NCBI GenBank assembly: GCA_015478675.1 | Contig: JADMIH010000086.1 | Coordinates: 1-16,111 of the forward strand | Direction of reading: 5' to 3' | Length of the DNA stretch: 16,111 bases | Source of the DNA: Chloroflexota bacterium | GTDB taxonomy: Bacteria > Chloroflexota > Chloroflexia > QHBQ01 > JADMIH01 | Shown: one piece after another, positions 7,243 to 14,496 of the stretch | Numbering within the stretch: position 1 is the first letter of the stretch | Layout: the number at the start of each line of letters is the position of its first letter | Notes under the pieces: generated by a model | What the model was told of the DNA's origin: nothing | Seen by the model: only the letters and a program-made list of their open reading frames with translations | The model's database searches: none | Made by a program: the position numbers and the translations under genes

Positions 7243-7842
7243 ATGCGCACCGTAGGAATATTGATTTTCGATGACGTCGAAGTGCTGGATTTCTGCGGAC
7301 CTTTTGAGGTTTTCTCCAGCGCGCGGCCCGCCGGAGAGAGAGGTGACGAGCACAGGCTTTTTGAGGTCTTTACGGTGGCGATTGAACCGGACATTGTGCG
7401 GTGTTGTGGCGGGTTGCTTGTGCAGCCCAGTCTGACTATAGATGATAACCGCGACTTTGACATCCTTGTGGTGCCCGGCGGCAACGGCACGCGGCGTGAG
7501 CGTCTGAACACCCATCTGCTCGACTGGATAGTTGAGCGCGACCGCCAAACTGAGCTGACCACGAGCGTCTGCACAGGAGCCTTTCTCCTCGCGGGATCGG
7601 GCCTGTTGGATGGCCGCCGGGCCACTACTCATTGGGGCAGCATCGAGTGGATGCGCGAGAACTACCCATTGGTGGAGATGCTTGCCGATATGCGTGTCGT
7701 AGACCAAGGGCGTATCATCACCTGCGCGGGCATATCGGCAGGGATAGACATGGCGTTGCACGTCGTAGAGCGGTTGCACGGCCTTGATACAGCTCGGTGG
7801 ACCGCACGCCGGATGGAGTATGACTGGGCGGCCGGCGGCTAA
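7243..7842 (+). CDS. DJ-1/PfpI family protein, isonitrile-hydratase-like
   Basis: This 199-residue protein starts at an ATG preceded by the purine-rich TGAGGCGAGAAG. It has the DJ-1/PfpI class-1 amidotransferase-like fold: an N-terminal strand GILIFDDVEVLDFCGPFEVF (residues 5-24), DILVVPGG (73-80) and the nucleophile elbow TTSVCTGAFLLAGSGLLDG (106-124). The candidate catalytic Cys is 110; Asp16 and Glu22 are the usual helper acids, and THW (129-131) follows. The LD-x-x-GP-x-EVF and CTGA-x-LLA-x-x-GLLDGR-x-ATTHW patterns are shared by isonitrile hydratases and by the N-terminal sensory domains of AraC-type regulators. No DNA-binding domain is present here. The substrate cannot be read from sequence. 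It is the last plus-strand gene before a convergent methyltransferase, with a heptad repeat in the 37-bp gap. Confidence 0.87.
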   Translation: MRTVGILIFDDVEVLDFCGPFEVFSSARPAGERGDEHRLFEVFTVAIEPDIVRCCGGLLVQPSLTIDDNRDFDILVVPGGNGTRRERLNTHLLDWIVERDRQTELTTSVCTGAFLLAGSGLLDGRRATTHWGSIEWMRENYPLVEMLADMRVVDQGRIITCAGISAGIDMALHVVERLHGLDTARWTARRMEYDWAAGG

Positions 7843-7858
7843 CGGCCCGTGATGGTAG

Positions 7859-7876
7859 TAACTCGTAATTCGTAAC
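7859..7876. repeat. Heptad-type repeat between convergent genes
   Basis: TAACTCGTAATTCGTAAC fills much of the 37-bp gap between the DJ-1 gene and the methyltransferase. Read on the minus strand it is GTTACG-AATTACG-AGTTA, the same units as after the Nudix gene. Confidence 0.7.
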
Positions 7877-7879
7877 CGG

Positions 7880-8779
7880 TCACCCATTCTTCTGGAAAAT
7901 GAGGATATACTGGTGAAGCTGATTGGCTACAAATCTGTACGGGTAGCCGAAGGGATAGAGGCGCGGGGTCTGGTTATACCAGATTTTGCAGCCCCTGTAA
8001 GCCAGGTTTGACAGGGCGACGAGGTGTATCACTATATCGGCGTGCAGCATGTTGTGGTGCTGTGCTGTTGGTTGCAGGTCTTTGGCAAAAAGAACAAGGT
8101 AGCCCGAAGGCTTGAGTGCGCTTACGGCGGTAGTGAGCACGCCGGTCAACTCGTCGAGAAACTGCTCATAAGGCAAGTTGCCGAGGTCGAGCGGACTGCC
8201 TGTGAAAGGCGTTGCGGGCGACCGGCCCGTTTTTTTCTTCTTCTCGCCACTTTGGGGGCGGCGCATCATATCGCCGTACGGCGGGTCGGTGAGCACCATA
8301 TCAAAAAGCCTCTCTGCCACCTCCGTATGTTGCATCATGCAGCGCGCATCGGCGTGTAAAGCCACCTGGGGGCGCAGAGCCTCCTGGCACGCCACGTGGC
8401 GATATGTCTCTATGTATTCATCGGAGAGATCAAGGCCGACGGCGTTACGAGCCGCCAGAGAGCACCCCAGGAGGGTGCCGCCTACACCCATGAAGGGGTC
8501 CAATACCCACTCGCCTTCTTTGGTGAAGAACTCAACAATGCGGCGCATGAGTTGTGGCGGCTTGGGAGAAGGGTGGGCGCGGCGTAAGTTGTGCCCGTAA
8601 GAGTGAGGGCCGCTGGTAGGGTATGCCGTCGCCTCCACAGACGACAAGAAGTGTACCCACTCACGCCCCGTAAGGTCGTTCAGCCTGTTGCGTGGGTCTT
8701 TCTCAACCTTAACTGCGCCTCCTTGTGCAGAACCTTTATCCAGGACCTTACGCTTTGCTACATGTGCCGACAACGCCAT
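7880..8779 (-). CDS. DNA methyltransferase (N4-cytosine or N6-adenine type), apparently orphan
   Basis: This 299-residue protein starts at ATG 8779 with GAGAGGT about 7 bases upstream. The S-adenosylmethionine site is motif X/I, HPSPKPPQLMRRIVEF (69-84) followed by VLDPFMGVGGTLLG (92-105). The catalytic motif IV, DPPY, is at 165-168 in LTDPPYGDMM. So the SAM-binding motif comes before the catalytic motif, as in gamma-type or permuted N4/N6 enzymes rather than the common beta order. A basic stretch (GEKKKKTGR, 178-186) follows DPPY and may contact DNA. The DPPY form is compatible with N6-adenine or N4-cytosine; the sequence alone does not decide. No endonuclease is adjacent. It lies 73 bp downstream of a second methyltransferase on the same strand, so the two are probably co-expressed. 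Confidence 0.87.
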   Translation of the reverse strand: MALSAHVAKRKVLDKGSAQGGAVKVEKDPRNRLNDLTGREWVHFLSSVEATAYPTSGPHSYGHNLRRAHPSPKPPQLMRRIVEFFTKEGEWVLDPFMGVGGTLLGCSLAARNAVGLDLSDEYIETYRHVACQEALRPQVALHADARCMMQHTEVAERLFDMVLTDPPYGDMMRRPQSGEKKKKTGRSPATPFTGSPLDLGNLPYEQFLDELTGVLTTAVSALKPSGYLVLFAKDLQPTAQHHNMLHADIVIHLVALSNLAYRGCKIWYNQTPRLYPFGYPYRFVANQLHQYILIFQKNG

Positions 8780-8804
8780 CTAAATACCTCTCCCGCCTTC
8801 GGCG

Positions 8805-8853
8805 GAATTACGAGTTAAGAGTTGCGAATTACAGTGAGCCAACTCGCAATTAC
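8805..8853. repeat. Heptad-type repeat between the two methyltransferase genes
   Basis: Units AATTACG, AGTTAAG, AGTTGCG, AATTACA run from 8806, with a related inverted stretch AACTCGCAATTAC at 8841-8853 abutting the stop of the upstream methyltransferase. The minus-strand TAACTCGTAATTCCGC (8802-8817) is identical to 11030-11045. A small CCGCC-TTC-GGCGG hairpin at 8793-8805 adjoins it. Confidence 0.7.
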
Positions 8854-9923
8854 TACTCTCCCACCCAGTAGAGCATCTCCTGCACGGTATTGCCGGTTTT
8901 GTAACGGCGGTTTTCACCGTCGGCATCAGAGCGGAAGCGCCTGTATTCGCAAACAAATACCTCCACCTTGCCACGCTCTGCCAGTATTTCCATGATATGC
9001 TCGTGAGGGATCAGCCCCTCGCTGTTATAGCTCAACAATATCCGGCGTGCTCTGGCATAGCTGACCAGGCACGCTAATGCTTCTCCCGCTTTGCCTGAGC
9101 GACAATAGGGCGAGCGTTTATCGTTATCTGCTCGCAGCCCGGCTACCCCTTTCAGTTGCGGCGCGTCGCCCAGCGCCAGCGTTTCCAGCACATGGTAGTT
9201 GGTGCAATACTGGCGGGTGTTGTAGGGAGGGTCGGCGTAGAGAAGGTCACATTCTTGCCTGGCGGCCAGCTCGTTGGCGTCACACAAGTTGACGCTATGC
9301 TCATGTGCGCTGTGAACCACCTGGGGAACGGCAAGGATAAGGGGCTTGTGGGCGCGCGGATCCCAGCCTTTGAGGTAGGCAGCGTATGTGCCCGCCACAT
9401 TGGCTACTTTGGATACAGCCTCTATGAGGGCAGCCACCAGCAGGTAACGCTCGGCTTCGGTAAGCCAACCCATTTGCCACCAGTGGTTTATCTCGCTGCG
9501 TATACTGTCTACGCGTAACGCGTTGGCGGCGGTAAAGTAACGCCGTCCTTCAGGCCCATCGGGCGAGTAGTTCCAGTAGCAAAAGCCTTCTACCCCGCGC
9601 AGATTATTAAGGTGGGCGATGGCGCGATGCATAGGCACCGGCAGGTTAATATCGGGGTCGAGCGCCCCTGCTTCAAGGAGAGCCGCGAAAGGAGGCGCTT
9701 CGTTTATCCCAATATAGGCGTGCTGGAAAGCGTAAGAATAAGCCATGATATCGCCTGTGACAACTCGCCACTCCTGCCTCTTGAGGTGCCTGGCGACAGC
9801 AGTTGTACCCGTGAAAGGGTCGCACACAGTGAGGGGCGCCTCACGCCTGCCGGTGAGGCCGTGCATAGCCAGCACTTCGTCTATGAACGAAAGGAGGCTA
9901 GCTTTGTTGCCGAGGTAGCGCAT
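8853..9923 (-). CDS. D12-class N6-adenine DNA methyltransferase, FokI-methylase-like
   Basis: This 356-residue protein starts at ATG 9923 with MRYLGNKASLLSFI, the N-terminus typical of D12-class (alpha-type) adenine methyltransferases. The SAM-binding motif I is CDPFTGTTAVAR (34-45). The catalytic motif IV is DPPYNTRQY (231-239), followed by NYHVLETLA (242-250). The NTRQY...NYH-x-LE form is the variant seen in the domains of the FokI and StsI modification enzymes. The region between 46 and 225 would hold the target-recognition part. It should transfer a methyl group to adenine N6 at a specific site, which cannot be predicted. The ribosome binding site is weak. No restriction nuclease is visible on either side, so this looks like an orphan or a half system whose partner is the methyltransferase downstream. 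Confidence 0.9.
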   Translation of the reverse strand: MRYLGNKASLLSFIDEVLAMHGLTGRREAPLTVCDPFTGTTAVARHLKRQEWRVVTGDIMAYSYAFQHAYIGINEAPPFAALLEAGALDPDINLPVPMHRAIAHLNNLRGVEGFCYWNYSPDGPEGRRYFTAANALRVDSIRSEINHWWQMGWLTEAERYLLVAALIEAVSKVANVAGTYAAYLKGWDPRAHKPLILAVPQVVHSAHEHSVNLCDANELAARQECDLLYADPPYNTRQYCTNYHVLETLALGDAPQLKGVAGLRADNDKRSPYCRSGKAGEALACLVSYARARRILLSYNSEGLIPHEHIMEILAERGKVEVFVCEYRRFRSDADGENRRYKTGNTVQEMLYWVGE

Positions 9924-10086
9924 AGGTAGTCACCGGCTAATAGCTTTGAGCCATCTAAGGCGGCTCTGCATTACATAACATCCGTTGCTGCACTATGCCT
10001 ATTGTACTATACGGACGCAAGGGGCAGTTGGAAGCCTCTGTAGCGTGGCACCCTGCTTGCTCTTGCGTTGAAGGCAGCATTTCTTT

Positions 10087-10092
10087 AGGAGG
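10087..10092 (+). promoter_or_regulatory. Shine-Dalgarno fixing a TTG start
   Basis: AGGAGG lies 7 bases before the TTG at 10100. An in-frame ATG at 9995 has no such site and would add 35 residues unlike the family N-terminus. Confidence 0.75.
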
Positions 10093-10099
10093 AACTACT

Positions 10100-11032
10100 T
10101 TGGCTAAAGAGGCACTTTCATTCGGGTGGATCATGCAGCCGGCCTTCGTCAACACGCCTGAAGGCGTAGACTCTCGTGACATCAGCCTGGCACGCGAGCT
10201 AATCACCAACAACGAGAAGCAGATAGAACTCGCTCGCTCCGGCGGCTTCGACACAATCTGGGTGGAAGACCACATGGGGTGGGCTGAGAAAGCCCACCTT
10301 GAGTGCTTTACCAACATGTCGTGGCTGGCGGGCAGGCACGAAGGGCTGCGTTACGGCACGATGGTCTGCGGGCAGGCCTTTCGCAATCCGGCTTACCTGG
10401 CGAAGCTTTCGGTAAATATGTACCTCCTTACCGGAGGCAGCTTTATACTGGGGATCGGGGCGGGGAACAACCCCGGTGAGCACCGTGAGTTCGGGTACGA
10501 CTTCTTGCCTGCCGGCGAGCGGTTAGCGCAGACTGAGGAGGCTGTCAAGATCATCAAGGCGCTATGGGCTGATAGCCCCGCCACCTTCGCGGGCAACTAC
10601 TATTCTATAGACCACGCCTATTCATCGCCATTACCAGATGGGCCAATCCCTTTGATGATCGGCGGCGGCGGGGAGAAGAAGACGCTGCGGCTGGTGGCGG
10701 AGTATGCCGATTGGTGGTGCGCCGACGTTGAGCCTGCTAATGTATTCAAGCACAAGGTTGGGGTTCTCGCCGAGCACTGCGCCGCGGTCGGGCGCGACCC
10801 GGACAATATCATCAATGCCCAGGTTACCTGGATCAGCATAGAGGAGGACTCGGCTAAAGCCACACGCTGGGACCACCTGCACATCGTGGCGGGCAACCCG
10901 GATGAAGTTACACGCGAGCTAGAGGCCTTCCGCGATGCCGGAGTAGATCACTTCCAGATCCGCTTTATGGATTACCCGGATACAGCAGGAGTTGAGCGCT
11001 TTATCTCCAAAGTGATGCCGAGACTGACGTAA
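10100..11032 (+). CDS. Luciferase-like (LLM) F420-dependent oxidoreductase family protein
   Basis: Starting from TTG 10100 gives 310 residues, normal for the LLM family, beginning AKEALSFGWIMQP. Family features are the first strand FGWIMQPAF, FDTIWVEDHM (where F420-type members commonly carry acid and His side chains), RYGTMVCGQAFRNPAYLAK, and LGIGAGNNPGEHREFGYDF followed by ERLAQTEEAVKIIKALW. PLMIGGGGEKKTLRLVAEYADWW comes later. This is the TIM-barrel bacterial luciferase superfamily. The GAGNN/GGGGEKKTLRL pattern is typical of F420-linked members, but FMN use cannot be excluded. Substrate is unknown. The gene runs divergently from the D12 methyltransferase and converges with the ParB-like gene, with only 14 bp between stops. 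No operon partner is evident. Confidence 0.88.
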   Translation: MAKEALSFGWIMQPAFVNTPEGVDSRDISLARELITNNEKQIELARSGGFDTIWVEDHMGWAEKAHLECFTNMSWLAGRHEGLRYGTMVCGQAFRNPAYLAKLSVNMYLLTGGSFILGIGAGNNPGEHREFGYDFLPAGERLAQTEEAVKIIKALWADSPATFAGNYYSIDHAYSSPLPDGPIPLMIGGGGEKKTLRLVAEYADWWCADVEPANVFKHKVGVLAEHCAAVGRDPDNIINAQVTWISIEEDSAKATRWDHLHIVAGNPDEVTRELEAFRDAGVDHFQIRFMDYPDTAGVERFISKVMPRLT

Positions 11033-11045
11033 CTCGTAATTCCGC
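11030..11045. repeat. Heptad-type repeat at the LLM stop codon
   Basis: TAACTCGTAATTCCGC begins at the LLM stop codon itself (TAA 11030-11032) and fills the 14-bp gap to the convergent gene. It matches 8802-8817 on the minus strand over all 16 bases. Confidence 0.68.
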
Positions 11046-11046
11046 A

Positions 11047-12018
11047 CTAATCCTCTTCTGCGGCCTTAATTGCGCGCGCTATGCGCTGGGCTGAGACTAC
11101 CAGGGGGCGGGTTGCCGCCATCTGGAGGCGGCGCATAGTGCGTACAACTTTCCGCGTCCAGCCCATATAGTTGGCATCGTAACTTAGGGCGGCTGTTTGC
11201 ATGCCTACATCCTGGCCGCTCTCCTCGCGCAGATACCAGCGGTGGTCCATAATCCAGAGGTAGAGGTCGCCCGCCGTGCGGTTCGGGAAGTCTTGCAGTA
11301 TCTTGTTATCTTCAATTACCTTAGCAAGAGGCAAGTAAATATTGTCATACCAGTCGAGCACCGCTTCTTCCCACTCTACGGGACGTTTCTGGTCTATACC
11401 CATATACCAGCGATGCGCCGAGATATGCTCTATCAGCACGTCGTAGCGGCCCAGAGAGGTGAACCTGATGTTGACATTCTCGCGCAGTTTATCCAACTTG
11501 GTCTGCTCAAGGAACCGGGCAAACTCCGCCAGCTGTATCAGATCGCGCTGGTCGCTGATCGCGGGGATTTGCACCCTGGTAGGACAGTCTATCACCTCAG
11601 CGTCGATATATTCTGCTCCCTTTTCTTTGGCTACCGACACCCGATGGTTCCCATCTTTGACAAAGTAGATGCCCCCTACTTTGTAGAGCTGCACAGGTGG
11701 AAGGACTACATCGTTCAGCGTTGCCCGGTCAACGCTTTCCCAGCGCCTACGAGTATGAGTTTGTGTAGGCAGAAATCTCCTGTCGAAGTCGCGGTACCGG
11801 TCTACACTCCCTACTATTTGCGAGATAGGCACCTGCTGAAGCCCTCTGTAGAACTGGCCTTGCATCGGCAACATCTTTTGCACTTCCTCAAAGGAGATGA
11901 GCCAGTTCGAATCCCCCTTGAGAGTAGCAACTATGTCACTTATGAAAGCTCTACGCCTGGCACGTTCAAAATCGGATTGCGCCGCGCGTGCCACATAATT
12001 ACTCAGATTGTCGTCCAT
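11047..12018 (-). CDS. ParB/sulfiredoxin-fold 'DGNHR' protein, DUF4032-like
   Basis: I place the start at ATG 12018 (323 residues), with AGAGGG 5 bases upstream. A GTG at 12063 would add 15 residues translated from the heptad repeat and is rejected. The core, about residues 60-145, runs LQQVPISQIVGSVDRYRDFD, then LPPVQLYKVGGIYFVKDGNH, then RVSVAKEKG. DGNHRVSVA (122-130) is the G-x-HR nucleotide-binding motif of the ParB/Srx fold. A C-terminal helical part holds DLYLWIMDHRWYLREE (251-266) and a basic tail (289-318). From memory this resembles the actinobacterial DUF4032 group, whose function is not established. It is not a chromosome-partition ParB, because it lacks the helix-turn-helix layout and a parA neighbour. 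It lies 58 bp downstream of the metallophosphoesterase and is probably co-transcribed with it. Confidence 0.78.
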   Translation of the reverse strand: MDDNLSNYVARAAQSDFERARRRAFISDIVATLKGDSNWLISFEEVQKMLPMQGQFYRGLQQVPISQIVGSVDRYRDFDRRFLPTQTHTRRRWESVDRATLNDVVLPPVQLYKVGGIYFVKDGNHRVSVAKEKGAEYIDAEVIDCPTRVQIPAISDQRDLIQLAEFARFLEQTKLDKLRENVNIRFTSLGRYDVLIEHISAHRWYMGIDQKRPVEWEEAVLDWYDNIYLPLAKVIEDNKILQDFPNRTAGDLYLWIMDHRWYLREESGQDVGMQTAALSYDANYMGWTRKVVRTMRRLQMAATRPLVVSAQRIARAIKAAEED

Positions 12019-12053
12019 TGGCCCTCTGCTCCACTTGTGTGAGATGTGACGAG

Positions 12054-12088
12054 TAATACGCACTACGCGCTACACGCTACGTATTATC
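12054..12088. repeat. Heptad-period repeat at the metallophosphoesterase 3' end
   Basis: Five 7-base units, TAATACG, CACTACG, CGCTACA, CGCTACG, TATTATC, run across the gap and into the last codons of the metallophosphoesterase (stop 12077-12079). The ends also form an inverted repeat (TAATACG / CGTATTA, 12054-12060 and 12080-12086). Confidence 0.65.
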
Positions 12089-12829
12089 CTTCATCTGCTC
12101 GTACTTCTTACTGTTTACTTTGTTTACTTTCCAGCCCGACTTTTCATCGTTTCTGGCTAGCTCCAGGAGCACATGGCCGTAGGCGTTGATAATCTCTGTA
12201 TCTTTCCATCTGGTCTGCGTCGGCAGCATCGGTTGGTAGCGATGTGTATGGCCGTGCAAAAGCAATATGGGCCTGTAACGATCGACAAAAGGCAGCAGCG
12301 CCTCGAAGCCCCTATGCGCTATATCGTCGTTGTCATGTATGCCCCTGGGCGGCGTGTGCGTAACCAGTACATCAAGATAGCGCCCGGTGAGCAACTTGTT
12401 TCTCAATAGACCTGGGATTAGCCGCCACAGGTTCCACGCCACCTGACTTTCTGTGTACTGGTGTGGGCCGCTGTTGTAAACCGGGCTGCCCTCCAATCCG
12501 GCCAGCAAAAGCCCCTTGTATTCGGCCACGTGGCCGTTGAGATCATACGCACCGAGATATCTGTCCTTGTCGGGGTCTTCGGTGCTGCTGTTGTGCTCCA
12601 CAAAGCAATGATTGCCCAGGACATGCATCAAGGGCACACCCAGGGTGCTAGCCAGAAAATCAAGATAGCTTGGTTGCAGATCGCCGCAGCTAATCAACAA
12701 ATCAACAGGAGCAAGCCACTCGTTTATAGAGCTGGTATATAGCTGCGGCTCAACATAATCAGCGACGGCCAACACCCGCAGGGTATCGCCTCTTTGCGAA
12801 CCAACTTCGTTGTTTGTTGGGGTGGACAT
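12077..12829 (-). CDS. Calcineurin-like metallophosphoesterase
   Basis: This 250-residue protein starts at ATG 12829. Metal-binding motifs of the family appear in order: Asp24 in AVADYVEP, SCGDLQ (Asp50), LGNHC (Asn73, His74), VTHTPPRG (His158) and LHGHTHRYQP (His194, His196). Motif I is normally D-x-H, but the expected His is replaced by Val26, so the first metal site may be altered. The overall set is still that of a two-metal phosphodiesterase or phosphatase. The substrate is unknown; small members of this kind hydrolyse phosphodiesters or nucleotides. There is no signal peptide, so it is cytoplasmic. The ribosome binding site is weak. It heads a minus-strand pair with the ParB-fold protein. 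That pairing suggests a shared role, but this is inference only. Confidence 0.85.
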   Translation of the reverse strand: MSTPTNNEVGSQRGDTLRVLAVADYVEPQLYTSSINEWLAPVDLLISCGDLQPSYLDFLASTLGVPLMHVLGNHCFVEHNSSTEDPDKDRYLGAYDLNGHVAEYKGLLLAGLEGSPVYNSGPHQYTESQVAWNLWRLIPGLLRNKLLTGRYLDVLVTHTPPRGIHDNDDIAHRGFEALLPFVDRYRPILLLHGHTHRYQPMLPTQTRWKDTEIINAYGHVLLELARNDEKSGWKVNKVNSKKYEQMKDNT

Positions 12830-12929
12830 TTCTTACGTGCCTGGTTATAAGGGTAGCCGACGTTGGCTATCTCTGGCTATTCTCCATCACTTATTTTAGC
12901 ATAGAGTGGACCCCTATTTTCTTGTAGGC

Positions 12930-12960
12930 AAGACGTAGTTAGCTAGCTAAGGCTTGTCTT
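12930..12960. promoter_or_regulatory. Operator-like palindrome in the divergent gap
   Basis: A perfect 12-bp palindrome, TTAGCTAGCTAA (12939-12950), is flanked by outer arms AAGAC (12930-12934) and GTCTT (12956-12960). It lies between the metallophosphoesterase and cyclophilin genes, which diverge, so it could serve either side. Confidence 0.45.
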
Positions 12961-12982
12961 CAAACTCCGAAAGGGCATAGCC

Positions 12983-13029
12983 AACACATTACAAGTCCGG
13001 TTGACGCGCCCTGTGGAATGTGTTACAAA
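12983..13029 (+). promoter_or_regulatory. Candidate promoter with overlapping inverted repeat upstream of the cyclophilin genes
   Basis: TTGACG at 13001-13006 and TACAAA at 13024-13029 are separated by 17 bases, a fair sigma-70-type promoter. Inverted repeat AACACATT (12983-12990) / AATGTGTT (13017-13024) encloses the -35 and touches the -10. The gap from 12830 to 13097 holds this and the palindrome at 12930-12960, and no gene. Confidence 0.45.
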
Positions 13030-13097
13030 GTGCTGACTGCGGGCAATGCCAATGCCATTTTTAGATTCATATCGCCTGGAAGGATGAAACACAAGGA

Positions 13098-13976
13098 ATG
13101 CCACAGCAAAAAAAACGCGGCTCAAGCAGCCGTAGTTCAAGCTCGATGACCGGGGGCGGTGCTGCCACGCAAAGAGGGAGCACAGCGCGCCCTGCGGCCC
13201 ATCGTCCGGTCCAGCCACAACCTCAGCGCTCACGCTCAGAGCAGGTAAACAAGGCGCTGCCACCCTTTACCGTCAGGCGTTACGTGGCTATATGGGCCTT
13301 AGGGATGATCCCGCTGCTTCTCGTGATCTGGGTGCTTGTACAGGGCCAGCAAAAAGCCCCGGCCACAGGCTCTAACGCAGCAGCTTCAGCAAGCTCAACC
13401 CTCCAATCTGCCACAGCGCCAAACGCCAACCCAACTGCGGCTCAGGCGACCAGCCCGGCGCTTGCTCAGACCCCGGCTTCGTCCACTCCGGCGGTGAGTG
13501 GCGCTACGGCGGTGAACAGCCCAGCGGCCAATGCTACTGCGCCTGGTAAGTACCTGGTGCTGGATACCGCCAAAGGGCAAATCGTCGCCAAGCTGTACAC
13601 AGATGCGTCGGCTGGCGTGAGCAAAACAATCGCCAACTTTGAGCAGAAAGCCAACTCAGGGGCGTTTAACGGGCGGATATTTCACCGCGTAGAGAATTGG
13701 GTAATCCAGGGCGGTGATCCTCTCGGCAACGGCACCGGAGGAGGCACTATGCCCTCCGAGTATAACAATCTACCCTTCAAGGCAGGCGCGCTTGGCGTCG
13801 CTAGAGGCCAGGACCCTGCCATAAACAACGACAGCCAGTTCTTCATAGTCAAGACCGACTCCGACTTCCTGGATGGGCAGTACACCAATTGGGGCCAGGT
13901 AGTTCAGGGTATGGATGTTGTCAACAAGATAGCGATAGGCGACAAGATAACCGGCGCTAAGGTGGAAAACAGGTAG
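13098..13976 (+). CDS. Membrane-anchored cyclophilin-type peptidyl-prolyl isomerase
   Basis: This 292-residue protein has a basic, Ser/Gln/Pro-rich cytoplasmic N-terminus (1-60) and one transmembrane helix (about 61-82). An Ala/Ser/Thr/Pro linker follows (about 83-148), then a cyclophilin domain (150-292). In the domain, FHRV (195-198, with catalytic Arg197), VIQGGDP (202-208), QFFI (247-250) and TNWGQV (263-268, with a Trp at the usual drug-binding position) are conserved. It should catalyse proline cis-trans isomerisation and assist folding of exported proteins on the outer face of the membrane. AAGGA directly touches the ATG and GGAAGGA is 13 bases away, so the start signal is unusual. The next gene is a close paralogue of the catalytic domain. 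Confidence 0.9.
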   Translation: MPQQKKRGSSSRSSSSMTGGGAATQRGSTARPAAHRPVQPQPQRSRSEQVNKALPPFTVRRYVAIWALGMIPLLLVIWVLVQGQQKAPATGSNAAASASSTLQSATAPNANPTAAQATSPALAQTPASSTPAVSGATAVNSPAANATAPGKYLVLDTAKGQIVAKLYTDASAGVSKTIANFEQKANSGAFNGRIFHRVENWVIQGGDPLGNGTGGGTMPSEYNNLPFKAGALGVARGQDPAINNDSQFFIVKTDSDFLDGQYTNWGQVVQGMDVVNKIAIGDKITGAKVENR

Positions 13977-14048
13977 ATAGGCAAAGGAGCAGAGGTTAGT
14001 AACTGTTTCCTCGATTGGGTAAATAGCTATACGCTAAGGAGTCAGGGC

Positions 14049-14480
14049 ATGAAAGTTATGGTAGTTGAGACGCCGAAAGGTGATATTATTTGTAGTCTTG
14101 CCACGGATCCTGCGGCGGGTGTGAGCAAGACAATCGCCAACTTCGAGGAAAAGGCCAACTCAGGCTTCTTCAATGGGCTTCTCTTTCACCGCGTGGAGCA
14201 CTGGGTAATCCAGGGTGGCGACCCTACAGGCACAGGCTCAGGTGGGGGCAAGATGCCCGCCGAATATAACAAGCTGGCCTTCAGCGAGGGCGCGCTTGGG
14301 GTCGCCAGGGGGCCTGACAAGTCGCGCAACAGCGATTGCCAATTCTTCATAGTCAAGACCGACTCCGATTTCCTCAACGGTGAGTACACCAACTGGGGCC
14401 AGGTAATCGAAGGGATGGACGTCGTCAAGAAAATCGCCAAAGGCGACAAGATGACCTCTGTGCGCGTCGAGGAGCGGTAA
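14049..14480 (+). CDS. Cytosolic cyclophilin-type peptidyl-prolyl isomerase
   Basis: This 143-residue single-domain cyclophilin starts at an ATG 7 bases after AAGGAG (14036-14041). It has FHRV (46-49, catalytic Arg48), VIQGGDP (53-59), CQFFI (97-101) and TNWGQV (114-119), with no signal or anchor. It is the near twin of the preceding gene's catalytic domain: most motif blocks are identical, and a 26-bp DNA stretch is identical between 13839-13864 and 14343-14368. The two genes are 72 bp apart on one strand. They look like products of tandem duplication, with one copy carrying a membrane anchor and one not. The role is prolyl isomerisation in the cytoplasm. Confidence 0.92.
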   Translation: MKVMVVETPKGDIICSLATDPAAGVSKTIANFEEKANSGFFNGLLFHRVEHWVIQGGDPTGTGSGGGKMPAEYNKLAFSEGALGVARGPDKSRNSDCQFFIVKTDSDFLNGEYTNWGQVIEGMDVVKKIAKGDKMTSVRVEER

Positions 14481-14496
14481 CACGCGGGGTTGCGGC

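Noticed and set aside
6805..7887. Long open frame (360 codons) on the minus strand opposite endonuclease V and the DJ-1 gene
   Set aside because: The plus-strand genes carry clear family motifs across the same bases; the minus-strand translation is low-complexity, rich in Arg and Cys, and has no recognisable motif.
8793..8805. CCGCC-TTC-GGCGG hairpin as a terminator between the methyltransferases
   Set aside because: The stem is only 5 bp and no T-run follows on the minus strand.
11197..12042. Open frame of 281 codons on the plus strand opposite the ParB-fold gene
   Set aside because: The minus-strand product has a coherent DGNHR domain and a ribosome binding site; the plus-strand reading is its shadow.
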